Shown piece by piece: positions 14,180 through 14,357 of a stretch of DNA of 14,357 bases. Source of the DNA: Xanthobacteraceae bacterium (GTDB lineage: Bacteria > Pseudomonadota > Alphaproteobacteria > Rhizobiales > Xanthobacteraceae); NCBI GenBank assembly GCA_030037185.1, contig JASHRR010000945.1, positions 1-14,357 of the forward strand. Reading direction: 5' to 3'. The notes beneath the pieces were generated by a model that worked only from the letters and a program-made list of their open reading frames with translations, was not told the DNA's origin and ran no database searches. Position numbers and translations under genes: made by a program. The stretch's first letter is position 1; the number at the start of each line of letters is the position of its first letter.

Positions 14180-14357
14180 GTGACGAAATCGCTGTTCGGC
14201 GCGACCATCGTGGGTCTCGCAGCCGCGGTGTCTTCGATGCCATCGAGCGCCAATTCACCGCGACGCTGACGGCGGCCGGCAGCGGGACCTTCACCCAGGT
14301 GCTGTCGGGCGAAGTTGACATCGGCTTGGCGACGCCGCCCGCTCAATGCTATCGAGC
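14180..14357 (+). pseudogene. Frameshifted, partial gene for a small exported protein
   Basis: From a GTG (GAGG about 11 bases upstream) the frame reads VTKSLFGATIVGLAAAVSS, a good signal peptide ending SSAN, then hits TGA at 14267-14269. In a shifted frame from about 14251 the sequence continues QFTATLTAAGSGTFTQVLSG and stays open to the window edge. One extra T in AATTCACC (near 14252-14256) would join both parts as ...SSANFTATLTAAGSG. I read it as one exported protein broken by a one-base deletion, either genuine or a read error. The family is unknown and the 3' end is outside the window. Confidence 0.45.

Overview
This is a GC-rich chromosomal window that looks alphaproteobacterial, most likely order Hyphomicrobiales near Bradyrhizobium, Rhodopseudomonas or Rhodoplanes. 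That placement rests on the conserved run cysQ-like / DUF4170 / DUF374 acyltransferase / kdtA / lpxK / DUF2093, on the other gene families, and on short GC-rich palindromic repeats resembling those common in that group. It is inferred from protein and repeat style, not from a marker gene. I see no tRNA, rRNA, CRISPR array, transposase or phage gene.

Layout. 1-126 (minus) is the 5' end of an exported amidohydrolase, divergent from 246-1382 (plus), an exported metallo-beta-lactamase-fold hydrolase. 1609-2376 (minus) is an HNH-type protein with a palindromic repeat copy inside its reading frame. A poorly coding stretch follows, with one small conserved-looking protein at 2847-3050 (plus). 3214-4800 (minus) is otsA, trehalose-6-phosphate synthase, with a TTG start and an unusual C-terminal tail. 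5145-9481 (plus) is the lipid A / Kdo operon: cysQ-like phosphatase, DUF4170, DUF374 acyltransferase, kdtA (waaA), lpxK. It meets DUF2093 (9478-9702, minus) tail to tail with overlapping stop codons. 9911-12995 (minus) is a two-gene operon: an exported NHL beta-propeller protein, then an S9 prolyl-oligopeptidase-like hydrolase. 13201-14040 (plus) is an exported dienelactone-hydrolase-family protein. The window ends in what looks like a frameshifted exported protein.

How the genes work together. KdtA attaches Kdo to lipid IVA and LpxK phosphorylates the lipid A disaccharide. The DUF374 protein is acyltransferase-like and probably modifies the same lipid. DUF4170 and DUF2093 are small proteins that recur next to these genes without a clear assigned role. 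OtsA serves osmoprotection and is transcribed away from the lipid A operon.

Most notable: (1) LpxK carries an in-frame insertion of about 72 residues; (2) related palindromic repeats lie between genes and inside two protein-coding genes, in frame; (3) the cysQ-like gene has a strong ribosome binding site feeding a six-codon frame, as if one G had been gained; (4) the dienelactone hydrolase has Ala at the expected nucleophile position; (5) an apparent single-base frameshift lies at the right edge. No dramatic new multi-gene system is evident; most of the window is housekeeping envelope and metabolic content.
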